Of a stretch of DNA of 64,000 nt, positions 41,624 to 49,890 are shown one piece after another. Origin of the DNA: Nocardiopsis potens DSM 45234 (GTDB taxonomy: Bacteria > Actinomycetota > Actinomycetes > Streptosporangiales > Streptosporangiaceae); assembly GCF_000341105.1 (NCBI RefSeq), contig NZ_ANBB01000052.1, forward strand, positions 22,368-86,367, in the 5' to 3' direction. The notes below the pieces were generated by a model. It did no database searches. It was not told the DNA's origin and was given only the letters and a program-made list of their open reading frames with translations. The position numbers and the translations under genes are program-made. Position 1 is the stretch's first letter; each line of letters begins with the position of its first letter.

Positions 41624-43066
41624 GTGAGCCAGGCACAGCCGCTCGGTCCGTCGGACCCCAGGGAGATCGGACGGTACCGCCTCCTCGGCCGGCTCGGTGA
41701 GGGCGGCCAGGGCGTCGTCTACCTCGGCGAGGACCCGGACGGCGCGCGCGCGGCGGTCAAGACGCTGAACCCGGCGGGCATGCGCGACCCCGGGCTGCGC
41801 GACCGGTTCGTCCGGGAGGCCGCGGCGGCCCGCCGGGTCGCCTCGTTCTGCACCGCCGCCGTGCTGGACGCCGACTTCTCCGCCTCCCCGCCCTACATCG
41901 CCAGCGAGTACGTGGACGGGCCGCCGCTCTCCGCGGTGGTGCGCGACCAGGGCCCGCTCACCGGCGGCGACCTGGACCGGCTCGCGGTGAACATCGCCAC
42001 CGCCCTGGTGGCGGTGCACGAGGCCGGGATCGTCCACCGCGACCTCAAACCGGACAACGTGCTGCTGGCCGCGGGCGGGGCGCGGGTGATCGACTTCGGC
42101 GTCGCCCAGGTCCCGCAGGCGCAGGGGGAGCGCACGCACACCTCCATCGGCACCCCCGCCTTCATGGCCCCCGAGCAGATCAGCGGGGAGGGCATCGGCC
42201 CGCACACCGACGTGTTCGCCTGGGGCTCCGTGGTCGCCTTCGCCGCGACCGGCAGGCCGCCGTTCGCCGGGGACACCGTCGCCGAGGTGCTGAACCGGGT
42301 GGTCAGCGCCGCCCCCGACCTGGACGGCCTGCCGGAGCGGCTGCGCGCCCCGGTCACCGCCGCGCTGGACAAGAACCCGTCCCGCCGGCCGTCCTCGCAG
42401 GACCTGCTGATGGAGCTGCTGGGCCGGAAGAGCGCGCCGGCGGCGCCCGCCGCGGCGGCCGCCGCCGCGGCCACCGTCCCGGTCGGCGCGGAGGCCGCGC
42501 CCACCCGGACGGAGCCGCCCGCCGGGGGCCGCCGGACCGGGCCCGTCGCGGTGGTCGCCGTGCTCGCCCTGCTGGCCGCCGCCGCGGCCGGGGCCTTCTT
42601 CCTGGTCCGCGGCGGCTCCGGCGGGGAGAGACCCGGGGCGGAGGCGCAGGCGACGGCCGAGGGGAGCGCGGCGCCGGACGCCGAATCCGCCCCGCCCTCC
42701 CCGTCCCCGGAGTCCACCGGCGAGCCGATGCCGGTCCCCGAGTTCACCGCCGACTACGAGGCGGACTGGGAGGGCGCGGTCGACGGCGCCCTGTGGACGC
42801 TCCAGGTCGGCGAGGGCGACCGCACCGGGACCCTGGAGAACGACGACGATGACGACTGCTTCTACGAGCTCTCCGTGGTCGAGGGGGACACCGACCCGTC
42901 CGTCGGGCTGACCGCCGAGGTCACCGAGACGGGCCAGGGCGAGGAGTGCACCACGGCCCCGGCCGACACCGCCCGGATCACCCTGGACGAGGGCATCCTC
43001 TCCGTCGCCCTGACCGACGCCGACACCCCCGCCCTCGACCTCCGCATGCGCCCCGAAGCCGACTGA
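41624..43066 (+). CDS. Receptor-type Ser/Thr protein kinase
   Basis: 480 residues. Kinase domain about 15-275: GEGGQGVVY loop, catalytic Lys46, HRDLKPDN, DFGVAQ, GTPAFMAPEQ. An Ala-rich linker and one membrane helix (about 306-328) lead to an extracellular tail of about 150 residues with SPSPEST and an acidic DDDDDCFYELSV stretch and two further cysteines. PknB/PknD-like kinases sense envelope signals and phosphorylate wall enzymes. It is next to the TIGR03089-LCP operon in divergent orientation. GTG 41624; GTG 41612 is also in frame. Confidence 0.88.
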   Translation: MSQAQPLGPSDPREIGRYRLLGRLGEGGQGVVYLGEDPDGARAAVKTLNPAGMRDPGLRDRFVREAAAARRVASFCTAAVLDADFSASPPYIASEYVDGPPLSAVVRDQGPLTGGDLDRLAVNIATALVAVHEAGIVHRDLKPDNVLLAAGGARVIDFGVAQVPQAQGERTHTSIGTPAFMAPEQISGEGIGPHTDVFAWGSVVAFAATGRPPFAGDTVAEVLNRVVSAAPDLDGLPERLRAPVTAALDKNPSRRPSSQDLLMELLGRKSAPAAPAAAAAAAATVPVGAEAAPTRTEPPAGGRRTGPVAVVAVLALLAAAAAGAFFLVRGGSGGERPGAEAQATAEGSAAPDAESAPPSPSPESTGEPMPVPEFTADYEADWEGAVDGALWTLQVGEGDRTGTLENDDDDDCFYELSVVEGDTDPSVGLTAEVTETGQGEECTTAPADTARITLDEGILSVALTDADTPALDLRMRPEAD

Positions 43067-43141
43067 CCCGCCTTCGCCCGGGACCGGCCGGGGCGGCCCG
43101 GGATGCGCGGTCGGGGGCGTGCGGCTGGCACACTCGGGCGC

Positions 43142-45178
43142 ATGCCGTCCACCGCCTCCTCCGCAGCCGGGCGACTCTTCGCCCGGGTCACGGTGCTGCC
43201 GGCGGCCGCCGTCGGGGCCTGGCTGCTCGTGGCGTTCCCGCTGCTGCTGGCCGACCGGTTCGCGCCGCTGCCCGCGCTGCTCCTCGGGGTGCCCGCCGTC
43301 GCCGCCGCCGGATACGCGGTGTGGCGGTGGACCCCCGCCCTCCCCGAGAAGGACCCGCCCCGCTGGCCGCTGGCCGCGGTGCTGCTGATCGCCCTCGCGT
43401 TCACCGCGGTGCAGCTGGCCTACCACTCCGAGGCGCTGGTCATCCGGCGCGACCCGGCCTCCTACGCGCAGTACACCGTGTGGATCGCGCAGCACGGCGG
43501 GCTGCCGATCCCGCAGCACCGCGAGCTGATCGCCGGGGACGCGCCCGGGCTGAGCTTCGAGAGCCTGGCCTACTACGAGGTCGGCGACGTCATCTGGCCG
43601 CAGTTCCTGGCCGGCGCGCCGCTGGTGTTCTCCATCGGGTTCTGGCTGGGCGGGCCCGGCGGGATGGTGCTGGTGCCGCCGGTCGTCGGCGGCCTGGCCG
43701 TGCTGGTCTTCGCCGGCCTGGCCGGGCGGCTGATCGGGACCCGGTGGGCCCCGGCCGCCGCGCTGGTGCTCGCGGCGGCGCTGCCCGTGCAGTGGGCGGC
43801 CCGCTCCACCTACAGCGAACCGGTGGGGCAGGTGCTGCTGCTCGGCGGGCTGGTGCTGGCCTTCGACGCGCTCACCCGCCGCACCGGGCTGCGCGACCGG
43901 TGGGGGGTGCCGCACGCCCTGGCCGGCGCCGCCGGCCTGGTCTTCGGGCTGGGCCTGGTGGTCCGGATCGACGCGCTGCGGGACCTGCTGCCGGTGGTCG
44001 GCTTCCTCGGCCTGCTGCTGCTCGCCCGGCGCGGCCAGGCGGTCCCGATGGCGCTGGGGCTGGCGGTCGGCACGGGCTACGGGCTGGTCGCCGGGTTCGG
44101 GCTGTCCCGCCCCTACCTGGACCACCTCTCCGACTCGCTGGACCCGCTGCTGGTGCTGTGCGGCTGCGTACTGGCGGCCACCGCGGCGCTCACCGCCGCG
44201 CTGTGGCGGCGCGGGGTGCCCCGAACCGACCGGTCCCGGTGGCTGCCCGCGGCCGGGTTCGCGCTGGTGCCGCTGCTCATGCTCGGCTTCGCGGTGCGCC
44301 CCCTGGTGCTGCCCGCGTACGGCCACGGCGACCAGGCCACCGCGGACTTCGTCGGCCAGGTGCAGGCACTGGAGGGGGTGCCGGTCGAACCGGACCTCAA
44401 CTACGGCGACCAGAGCCTGTACTGGGTGGTCTGGTACCTCGGCCTGACCACGGTGGCCGCCGCCTCGGTCGGGGCGGCGCTGCTGGTGCGGCGGATCCTG
44501 ATGCGCCGGGACCCGCAGTGGGTGCTGCCGATGATGGTGCTGGCCTGGTCGGTGGCGACCACCCTGGCGCGCCCCGCGATCACCCCCGACCACCCGTGGG
44601 CCAGCCGGCGCCTGGTGGTGCTGGTGCTCCCGGCGTTCGTGCTGCTCGCGATCTGGCTGCTGGCCTGGGTGGCGCGCCGGATCCGCGAGCTGGACCCGGC
44701 CGGGGCCCGGTCCCGGCTGGGCGCCGCGGCGGTGCTGGCCGGCGTCGCCGCCACCGCCCTGCCGGCCGCGATCGCCTCGGAGGGCATCATGGGCTACCGC
44801 GCCGACGCGGGCAGCGTCGCGGCGGCGGAGCGGCTGTGCGAGGCCGTCCCGGACGACGCCAGCGTGGTGATGGTCGACGGCGTGGGCCACTACTACGGCC
44901 AGCTCATCCGGGGGATGTGCAACGTGCCGGCGGCGACCGCGAACGGACCCGACGCGGTGGCCGCCGCGGTCGCGGGCATCCAGGAGCGGGGCCGGGTGCC
45001 GGTGCTGGCCGCGACCGGCCGGGAGGCGCTGGAGTACTACGCCCCTTCGGACGCCGGGATCGAGCACCCCTTCCACGTCCGCGCCGACCAGGACCCGAGT
45101 ACGCTGACCCGGCGCCCCTCCGGGGCCTGGCCGTTCGAGGGGGACGTGTGGATCTTCGTGCCCCCCGGCGGGAACTGA
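43142..45178 (+). CDS. GT-C-like membrane glycosyltransferase
   Basis: 678 residues with about 12-13 hydrophobic segments. The first outer loop carries IRRDPASYAQYTVWIAQHG, with an acidic/aromatic layout like the catalytic loop of GT-C enzymes that use polyprenyl-phosphate sugars. A C-terminal outer domain of about 120 residues (VVMVDGVGHYYGQLI, VLAATGREALEYY) follows. The next gene is a dolichol-phosphate-mannose-synthase-like GT2, which could make its donor. No exact family is recognised. ATG 43142; ribosome site not obvious. Confidence 0.72.
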   Translation: MPSTASSAAGRLFARVTVLPAAAVGAWLLVAFPLLLADRFAPLPALLLGVPAVAAAGYAVWRWTPALPEKDPPRWPLAAVLLIALAFTAVQLAYHSEALVIRRDPASYAQYTVWIAQHGGLPIPQHRELIAGDAPGLSFESLAYYEVGDVIWPQFLAGAPLVFSIGFWLGGPGGMVLVPPVVGGLAVLVFAGLAGRLIGTRWAPAAALVLAAALPVQWAARSTYSEPVGQVLLLGGLVLAFDALTRRTGLRDRWGVPHALAGAAGLVFGLGLVVRIDALRDLLPVVGFLGLLLLARRGQAVPMALGLAVGTGYGLVAGFGLSRPYLDHLSDSLDPLLVLCGCVLAATAALTAALWRRGVPRTDRSRWLPAAGFALVPLLMLGFAVRPLVLPAYGHGDQATADFVGQVQALEGVPVEPDLNYGDQSLYWVVWYLGLTTVAAASVGAALLVRRILMRRDPQWVLPMMVLAWSVATTLARPAITPDHPWASRRLVVLVLPAFVLLAIWLLAWVARRIRELDPAGARSRLGAAAVLAGVAATALPAAIASEGIMGYRADAGSVAAAERLCEAVPDDASVVMVDGVGHYYGQLIRGMCNVPAATANGPDAVAAAVAGIQERGRVPVLAATGREALEYYAPSDAGIEHPFHVRADQDPSTLTRRPSGAWPFEGDVWIFVPPGGN

Positions 45179-45206
45179 CACCACACCCCATCCGCGAGGG
45201 GAACGA

Positions 45207-46136
45207 GTGACCCGGAACGAGACGAGCGAGGCGGGCGGCCCGGACGGCGCGCCCCGCGTCACCATCGTGCTGCCCTGCTACAACGAGCAGGCGCACGTGG
45301 TGCGCGAGGTGGAGCGGATCTGCGCGGCGATGGACGCCTCCGAGTACACCTACGAGCTGCTGGCCGTCGACGACGCCTCCACCGACGGCACGCTGGACCG
45401 GCTGCGCGAGGCCGAACCGCGCTTCCCGCACATGGCCGTCCTCGCCTTCGGGCACAACGGCGGGGCCGGGACGGTGCGCCGGATCGGCACCCAGCGGGCC
45501 CGCGGCGAGATCGTGGTGTGGACCGACGCCGACATGACCTACCCCAACGAGCGCATCCCCGAGCTGGTCGCGCTGCTGGACGCCGACCCCTCCACCGACC
45601 AGGTGGTGGGCGCGCGGAACCGGGAGGCCGGCACGCACCGCTTCCTCCGCGTCCCGGCCAAGTGGGCGGTCCGCAAGCTCGCCGAGCGGCTCACCAACAG
45701 CGAGATCCCCGACCTCAACTCCGGCCTGCGCGCGTTCCGCCGCTCGGTCTCGCTGCCCTACCTGCGGCTGCTCCCGCCCGGGTTCTCCTGCGTCACCACG
45801 ATCACCCTGGCCTTCCTCTCCAACCAGCACCGGGTCGCCTACCTGCCGATCGACTACGCCAAGCGGGAGGGGCGGTCCAAGTTCCACTTCGTGCGGGACG
45901 CCTACCGCTACATCCTCCAGGTGGTGCGGATGGTGATGTACTTCAACCCGCTGAAGGTGCTGATGCCGCCCGCGCTGTGGCTGGTCGGCATCGGCGCGGT
46001 GAAGTTCGTCTTCGACCAGGTCCGCAACCCGCTCTACATCCCCAACAACACGGTGATGCTGCTGACCTCGGGGCTGATCGTGGGGTCGGTGGCGCTCCTG
46101 GCCGACCTGATCGTCCGCTCCCGGAACGGGGCCTGA
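45207..46136 (+). CDS. Family 2 glycosyltransferase (polyprenyl-phosphate sugar synthase-like)
   Basis: 309 residues. VTIVLPCYNEQAHVVREVE, DDASTDGTLDRL, VVWTDADMTYPNERIPEL with the DxD-like metal site, and DLNSGLRAFRRS are typical of DPM1/GtrB-like enzymes. Two C-terminal membrane helices (about 255-275 and 283-305) match GtrB. It probably loads a sugar on undecaprenyl phosphate for a membrane transferase such as the one encoded just before. GTG 45207 has GGGGAACGA upstream. The next gene starts 4 bases after the stop. Confidence 0.85.
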   Translation: MTRNETSEAGGPDGAPRVTIVLPCYNEQAHVVREVERICAAMDASEYTYELLAVDDASTDGTLDRLREAEPRFPHMAVLAFGHNGGAGTVRRIGTQRARGEIVVWTDADMTYPNERIPELVALLDADPSTDQVVGARNREAGTHRFLRVPAKWAVRKLAERLTNSEIPDLNSGLRAFRRSVSLPYLRLLPPGFSCVTTITLAFLSNQHRVAYLPIDYAKREGRSKFHFVRDAYRYILQVVRMVMYFNPLKVLMPPALWLVGIGAVKFVFDQVRNPLYIPNNTVMLLTSGLIVGSVALLADLIVRSRNGA

Positions 46137-46139
46137 CCG

Positions 46140-47261
46140 GTGCCGGGCGCAGCGGAGCGGGTGGTCCTGGTCGGCCCGGCCCACCCCTACAAGGGCGGCG
46201 GGGCGCGGCATACCACCGAGCTGGCGCACCGGCTCGCCGCGGCCGGCCACCCCACCGTGCTGGAGTCGTGGCGGGCGCAGTACCCGGCCGCGCTCTACCC
46301 GGGCCGGCAGACGGTGCACGCCCCGGAGGGCGAGCCCTATCCGGCGACCCGGCGCGAACTGGCCTGGTACCGGCCGGACGGCTGGCTGCGCGCGGGCCGC
46401 CGGGCCGGGCGCTCCGCCGATCTGGTGGCGGTCGCCGCGCTCTCCCCGGTGCAGGTCCCCGCCTACCTGGTGCTGCTGGCCGGGGTCGGCCGCGCGGCGC
46501 GCACCGCGGTCATCGCGCACAACGTGCTGCCGCACGAGCGGCGGCCGGGCGACACCGCCCTGATGCGGGCGCTGCTCCGCCGGGCCGGCGCGGTGCTGGT
46601 GCACTCCGCCGAGCAGGCCGAGCTGGCGCGCGGCCTGGCCCCCGGGGCGGACGTGCGCACCGCCGAGCTCCCGCCGCACCTGCCGGAGACCGGGCCGGTC
46701 CCGGACCGGGTCCGCGCGCCCGGCCCGCCGCACTTCCTCTTCTTCGGCATCGTCCGGCCCTACAAGGGGGTGGACGTGCTGCTCCGCGCGTTCGCCGCGG
46801 GCGCCCCGCCGGGCGCCCGGCTCACCGTCGCCGGGGAGTTCTGGAGCGGCTCGGCCGAGCTGCGCGCCCTGGCCCGGGAGCTCGGCATCGCCGACCGGAC
46901 GGACTTCCGGGAGGGCTACGTGCCCGCCGCCGAGCTGGGCGCGCTGTTCGCCGGGGCCGACGCCGCGGTGCTGCCGTACCGGTCCGCCACCGCCACGCAG
47001 AACGTCCTGCTGGCGCAGCGGCACGGCCTGCCGGTGATCGCCACCCGCACCGGGACCCTGCCGGACGCGGTCCGGGAAGGCGCCGACGGCCTGCTGTGCG
47101 CCCCCGGCGACCCGGACGACCTGGCCCGCGCCCTGGCCGCGTTCGCAGCCCCGGGCACGGCGGAGCGGCTGCGCGCCGGCGCGGCGGAGGCCGCCGCGGC
47201 CTCGGCCGCCCGCACCGACGCGCTGTGGGACGCCTACCTGCGCACCCTGACCGCCCGCTGA
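46140..47261 (+). CDS. Family 4 glycosyltransferase
   Basis: 373 residues. N-terminal VLVGPAHPYKGGGARHTTELAHRLA is the acceptor side; C-terminal FLFFGIVRPYKGVDVLLRAFA, YVPAAELGALFAGADAAVLPYRSATATQNVLLAQRHGLPVIAT forms the donor site (the usual glutamate of the E-x7-E motif is replaced in SATATQNVLLAQ). It ends the polymer-locus run 43142-47261. GTG starts 4 bases after the preceding stop, so it is coupled to the GT2 gene. Donor sugar unknown. Confidence 0.82.
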   Translation: MPGAAERVVLVGPAHPYKGGGARHTTELAHRLAAAGHPTVLESWRAQYPAALYPGRQTVHAPEGEPYPATRRELAWYRPDGWLRAGRRAGRSADLVAVAALSPVQVPAYLVLLAGVGRAARTAVIAHNVLPHERRPGDTALMRALLRRAGAVLVHSAEQAELARGLAPGADVRTAELPPHLPETGPVPDRVRAPGPPHFLFFGIVRPYKGVDVLLRAFAAGAPPGARLTVAGEFWSGSAELRALARELGIADRTDFREGYVPAAELGALFAGADAAVLPYRSATATQNVLLAQRHGLPVIATRTGTLPDAVREGADGLLCAPGDPDDLARALAAFAAPGTAERLRAGAAEAAAASAARTDALWDAYLRTLTAR

Positions 47262-47333
47262 CAGGTGTCGGTGCCGCCGGGGAGGATGGCGGGGCGCCCC
47301 GCACCGGCGCGGGGCCGGACGGAGGGAGCGGAC

Positions 47334-47666
47334 ATGGAGGAGCAGGCGATCCCGATCCTGCGGGTGGCCGACGCCCGGGCGGCCGCCGCCTGGTACGCCC
47401 GGCTGGGTTTCGCCGAGGAGTGGGTGCACCGGTTCGAGCCGGGGCTGCCCGCCTTCGTCTCGGTGGCGCGCGGCCCGGTCCGGCTCTTCCTCTCCGAGCA
47501 CACCGGCGACGCCCGCCCGGACACCCTCGTCTACCTGCGGGTGCGCGACGTGGACCGGGTCGCCGGGGAGTTCGGCGCCCGGGTCGAGGAGGTGCCGTGG
47601 GGCCGCGAGCTGGAGCTGCGCGACCCCGACGGCAACCGCCTCCGGGTGGGCGCCGCGGAGGACTGA
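47334..47666 (+). CDS. VOC superfamily (glyoxalase/bleomycin-resistance-like) protein
   Basis: 110 residues. One vicinal-oxygen-chelate unit: PILRVADARAAAAWYARLGF, RLFLSEHTGDARP, and C-terminal RELELRDPDGNRLRVG. The metal-ligand pattern is incomplete, with Glu in the last strand but no obvious first-strand His, so it resembles antibiotic-binding (bleomycin-resistance-type) members more than glyoxalase I. ATG 47334 has GGAGGGAG. Monocistronic. Confidence 0.82.
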   Translation: MEEQAIPILRVADARAAAAWYARLGFAEEWVHRFEPGLPAFVSVARGPVRLFLSEHTGDARPDTLVYLRVRDVDRVAGEFGARVEEVPWGRELELRDPDGNRLRVGAAED

Positions 47667-47720
47667 CCCGGCGAGCGGCGGACGGGGCCGCGGGCCGGGC
47701 CGTGCCCGCCGGGGCGCCGG

Positions 47721-47759
47721 CCCGGGGAGGCGCGCCCCTTCCGGGCGGGCCTCCCCGGG
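47721..47759. terminator. Bidirectional terminator between VOC and SDR genes
   Basis: Perfect 11-bp stem (47721-47731 with 47749-47759), 17-base loop, lying between convergent 3' ends. Confidence 0.6.
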
Positions 47760-47784
47760 GCCCGGTCGGATCCCCTCGAAGAGG

Positions 47785-48600
47785 TCAGATCTCCTTGAGG
47801 AAACCGGAGTCCACCGCGAAGTCGGCGCCGTTGGTGCTCGCCGAGCGGGGCGAGGCCAGCAGCGCCACCACGTCGGCGACCTCCTGCGGGTCGGCGAGGC
47901 GGCCGGTGGTCAGCGCCATCATCTGCGGGGCGCCCTCGTCCAGCACCGTGTCCCGGTCGGTCCCGGTCTGCTCGGCGAGGACGTCGGCGGCGCCGCCCTC
48001 CTCGGTCCACCACGGGGTGCGCACCGGCCCGGGCGAGACCGTGTTCACCCGGATCCCCTGCGGGCCGAACTCCTCGGCCAGCGCCTTGGAGACGCTGTTC
48101 AGCGCGGACTTCGCCGCGTTGTAGTCCACGTTCATCGGCATCGGCCGGTGCGCGTTGCCGGAGGAGACGTTGACGATCGCGCCGCCGCCGGCCGCCAGCA
48201 TCGGCGGGATCGCCGCCCGCGCCGCGCGCACCGCGGCGAACAGGTTGAACTCGAACATCGCGGTCCAGTCGGCGTCGTCCAGGGGGAGGAAGCCGAACCG
48301 GGGCAGCACCACGCCGGGCGGCGGGCCGCCGGCGTTGTTGACCAGCACGTCCAGCCCGCCGAAGACCTCGATGGCGCGGGCCACCGCGCGGGACGGGGCG
48401 AGCGGGTCGGTGAGGTCCTCGGCGGCGTGCACCAGGCGGTCCCCGGCGCCGGCGGCCAGCGCGTCCAGCTCCGGCCCGCGGCTCCGGGAGACCGCGAGGA
48501 CCCGCGCCCCCTCGTCCAGCAGGGTGCGGACCACGGCCAGCCCGATCCCCTTCGAGGCGCCGGTGACGACGGCGGTGCGGTCCTTCAGCTCCAGGTCCAT
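47785..48600 (-). CDS. Short-chain dehydrogenase/reductase
   Basis: 271 residues, classical SDR. TGASKGIG binds NAD(P), NNAGG and the catalytic Ser-Tyr-Lys set (SSGNAH, then YNAAK) are present, followed by SPGPVRTPWW. The length and WTEEGGAADVLAE insert match SDRs annotated as oxidoreductases of unclear substrate. ATG 48600 has GGAG ten bases upstream. It is divergent from the ECF sigma gene, and both face outward from a 30-bp inverted repeat that may hold paired promoters. Confidence 0.88.
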   Translation of the reverse strand: MDLELKDRTAVVTGASKGIGLAVVRTLLDEGARVLAVSRSRGPELDALAAGAGDRLVHAAEDLTDPLAPSRAVARAIEVFGGLDVLVNNAGGPPPGVVLPRFGFLPLDDADWTAMFEFNLFAAVRAARAAIPPMLAAGGGAIVNVSSGNAHRPMPMNVDYNAAKSALNSVSKALAEEFGPQGIRVNTVSPGPVRTPWWTEEGGAADVLAEQTGTDRDTVLDEGAPQMMALTTGRLADPQEVADVVALLASPRSASTNGADFAVDSGFLKEI

Positions 48601-48660
48601 GGGGGGCTCCGTTCTCTCGGTTCTCTCGCGGGGCGCCGGTCGCGCCCTTCGGGGAGTTGA

Positions 48661-48747
48661 AACCCCGCCGCGCCGATCCGGTTGCACCCGATCGCCCCCG
48701 TTCTCGGCGAAGGGGACCGGGTGCAACCGGATCGGCTCCGCGGGGTT
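48661..48747. promoter_or_regulatory. Mirror-image promoter region between SDR and ECF sigma genes
   Basis: 30-bp arms (48661-48690 and 48718-48747, three mismatches) separated by 27 bases. Read outward, both arms give CGGGTGCAACCGGATCGGC then GCGGGGTT. TGCAACC with GGTT about 15 bases on resembles an ECF-type -35/-10 pair, so each gene may have the same promoter. Confidence 0.5.
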
Positions 48748-48756
48748 GGTAAGGGT

Positions 48757-49323
48757 GTGAGAGTGATCGAGGAGACGGACACCGACGCGTGGTTCGCGGA
48801 GCTGTACGACCGCCACCGCGGCCTGGTCTACTCGACGGCACTGCGGCTGTGCGGCGGCCGCGGCGACGCCGAGGACCTGACCGCGGAGGCGTTCCTCCGC
48901 GCCTACCGGGCCGGCTCGGGGTACGGTGCGCAGCGCCGCGCCGAGCTGCATTCGCGCGCCTGGCTGATGGCGATCCTGATGAACCTCTGGCGGAACCGGG
49001 GGCGGGACGCCGCGCGCAGGCCGCCCCCGGAGCCGATCGAGGGCGTGCCGGAGCCGGCCGACCCGGGGGAGAGCGTGGAGCAGGCGGTGGCCCGCCGGGA
49101 GACCGGCGGGGAGCTGGCCGCGCTGCTGCGGCTGCTGCCGGAGCGGCAGCGCGAGGCGGTGGTGCTCCGGCACATCGGCGGGCTGTCCACCGCGGAGGTG
49201 GCCGAGGCCCTAGGGGTGCCGGAGGGCACCGCCAAATCGCACGTCTCGCGCGGGCTGAAGCGGCTCCGCGAACTCACCGAGGACCCAGCACAGGGAGGTG
49301 CACGATGGACCGGGACCCGCTGA
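48757..49323 (+). CDS. ECF-type RNA polymerase sigma factor
   Basis: 188 residues. Region 2 is about 10-45 (YDRHRGLVYSTALRLCG, DAEDLTAEAFLRAYR) and region 4 about 125-180 (LPERQREAVVLRHIGGLSTAEVAEALGVPEGTAKSHVSRGLKRLRE). No region 1 or 3, so an ECF sigma. No anti-sigma gene is adjacent; instead the alkyltransferase gene overlaps its end by 19 bases. It probably drives its own operon and the SDR from the mirror-image promoters. GTG 48757 or 48763; both have AAGG upstream. Confidence 0.88.
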   Translation: MRVIEETDTDAWFAELYDRHRGLVYSTALRLCGGRGDAEDLTAEAFLRAYRAGSGYGAQRRAELHSRAWLMAILMNLWRNRGRDAARRPPPEPIEGVPEPADPGESVEQAVARRETGGELAALLRLLPERQREAVVLRHIGGLSTAEVAEALGVPEGTAKSHVSRGLKRLRELTEDPAQGGARWTGTR

Positions 49324-49859
49324 TCGAGGGACTGGCCGGGCTGGCCGCGGAGCCCCCGGACCGCCTGCTCGACCGGATCGCCGCCCGCTGGACGCGTGCG
49401 GACAGCGCCGCGGGGGAGGTCTTCGTGGCCTTCACCGACCGGGGCGTCGCCTACGTGCGCCGGGACGGGCCGGGGGTGGCCGACGCGTTCCGGGAGCGGT
49501 TCGGCCGCCCGCTGCTGGCCGCGGAGCACCTCCCGGACGGGCTGCTCACCGCGCTGCGCACCGGGGACTCGGCCGGCCTGGAGGTGGACCTGAGCGGCAG
49601 CACCGGCTTCCAGGCCGACGTGCTGCGGGCCGCCCGCACCATCCCCCGCGGGGAGGTGCGCCCCTACGCCTGGGTCGCCCGGCTCGTCGGCCGCCCGCGC
49701 GCGGTCCGCGCGGTCGGCACCGCGCTGGCCACCAACCCGGTCCCGCTGGTCGTCCCGTGCCACCGGGTGACCCGCTCCGACGGCACCCTGGGCCAGTACA
49801 TCTTCGGCGACCGGACCAAGGCCGACCTGCTGGCGATGGAGCGCGCCGCGGGCGCCTGA
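49305..49859 (+). CDS. Methylated-DNA--protein-cysteine methyltransferase
   Basis: 184 residues. The C-terminal AGT domain has FQADVLRAARTIPRGEVRPYAWVARLVGRP, the active-site PCHRV (Cys152) and GTLGQYIFGDRTKADLL. The first 90 residues are a divergent N-terminal domain, different from the usual one. The enzyme removes O6-alkyl groups from guanine, inactivating itself. ATG 49305 has GGGAGGTG and lies within the sigma gene, so the two are coupled, which suggests an alkylation or related stress regulon. Confidence 0.88.
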   Translation: MDRDPLIEGLAGLAAEPPDRLLDRIAARWTRADSAAGEVFVAFTDRGVAYVRRDGPGVADAFRERFGRPLLAAEHLPDGLLTALRTGDSAGLEVDLSGSTGFQADVLRAARTIPRGEVRPYAWVARLVGRPRAVRAVGTALATNPVPLVVPCHRVTRSDGTLGQYIFGDRTKADLLAMERAAGA

Positions 49860-49890
49860 CCCGGGCCGCGCCGCAGAGGGGCGTCCCCGG

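Noticed and set aside
40865..45265. Minus-strand open frame of about 1460 codons
   Set aside because: Antisense to the kinase and GT-C-like genes; Gln/His/Arg/Pro-rich shadow without domains.
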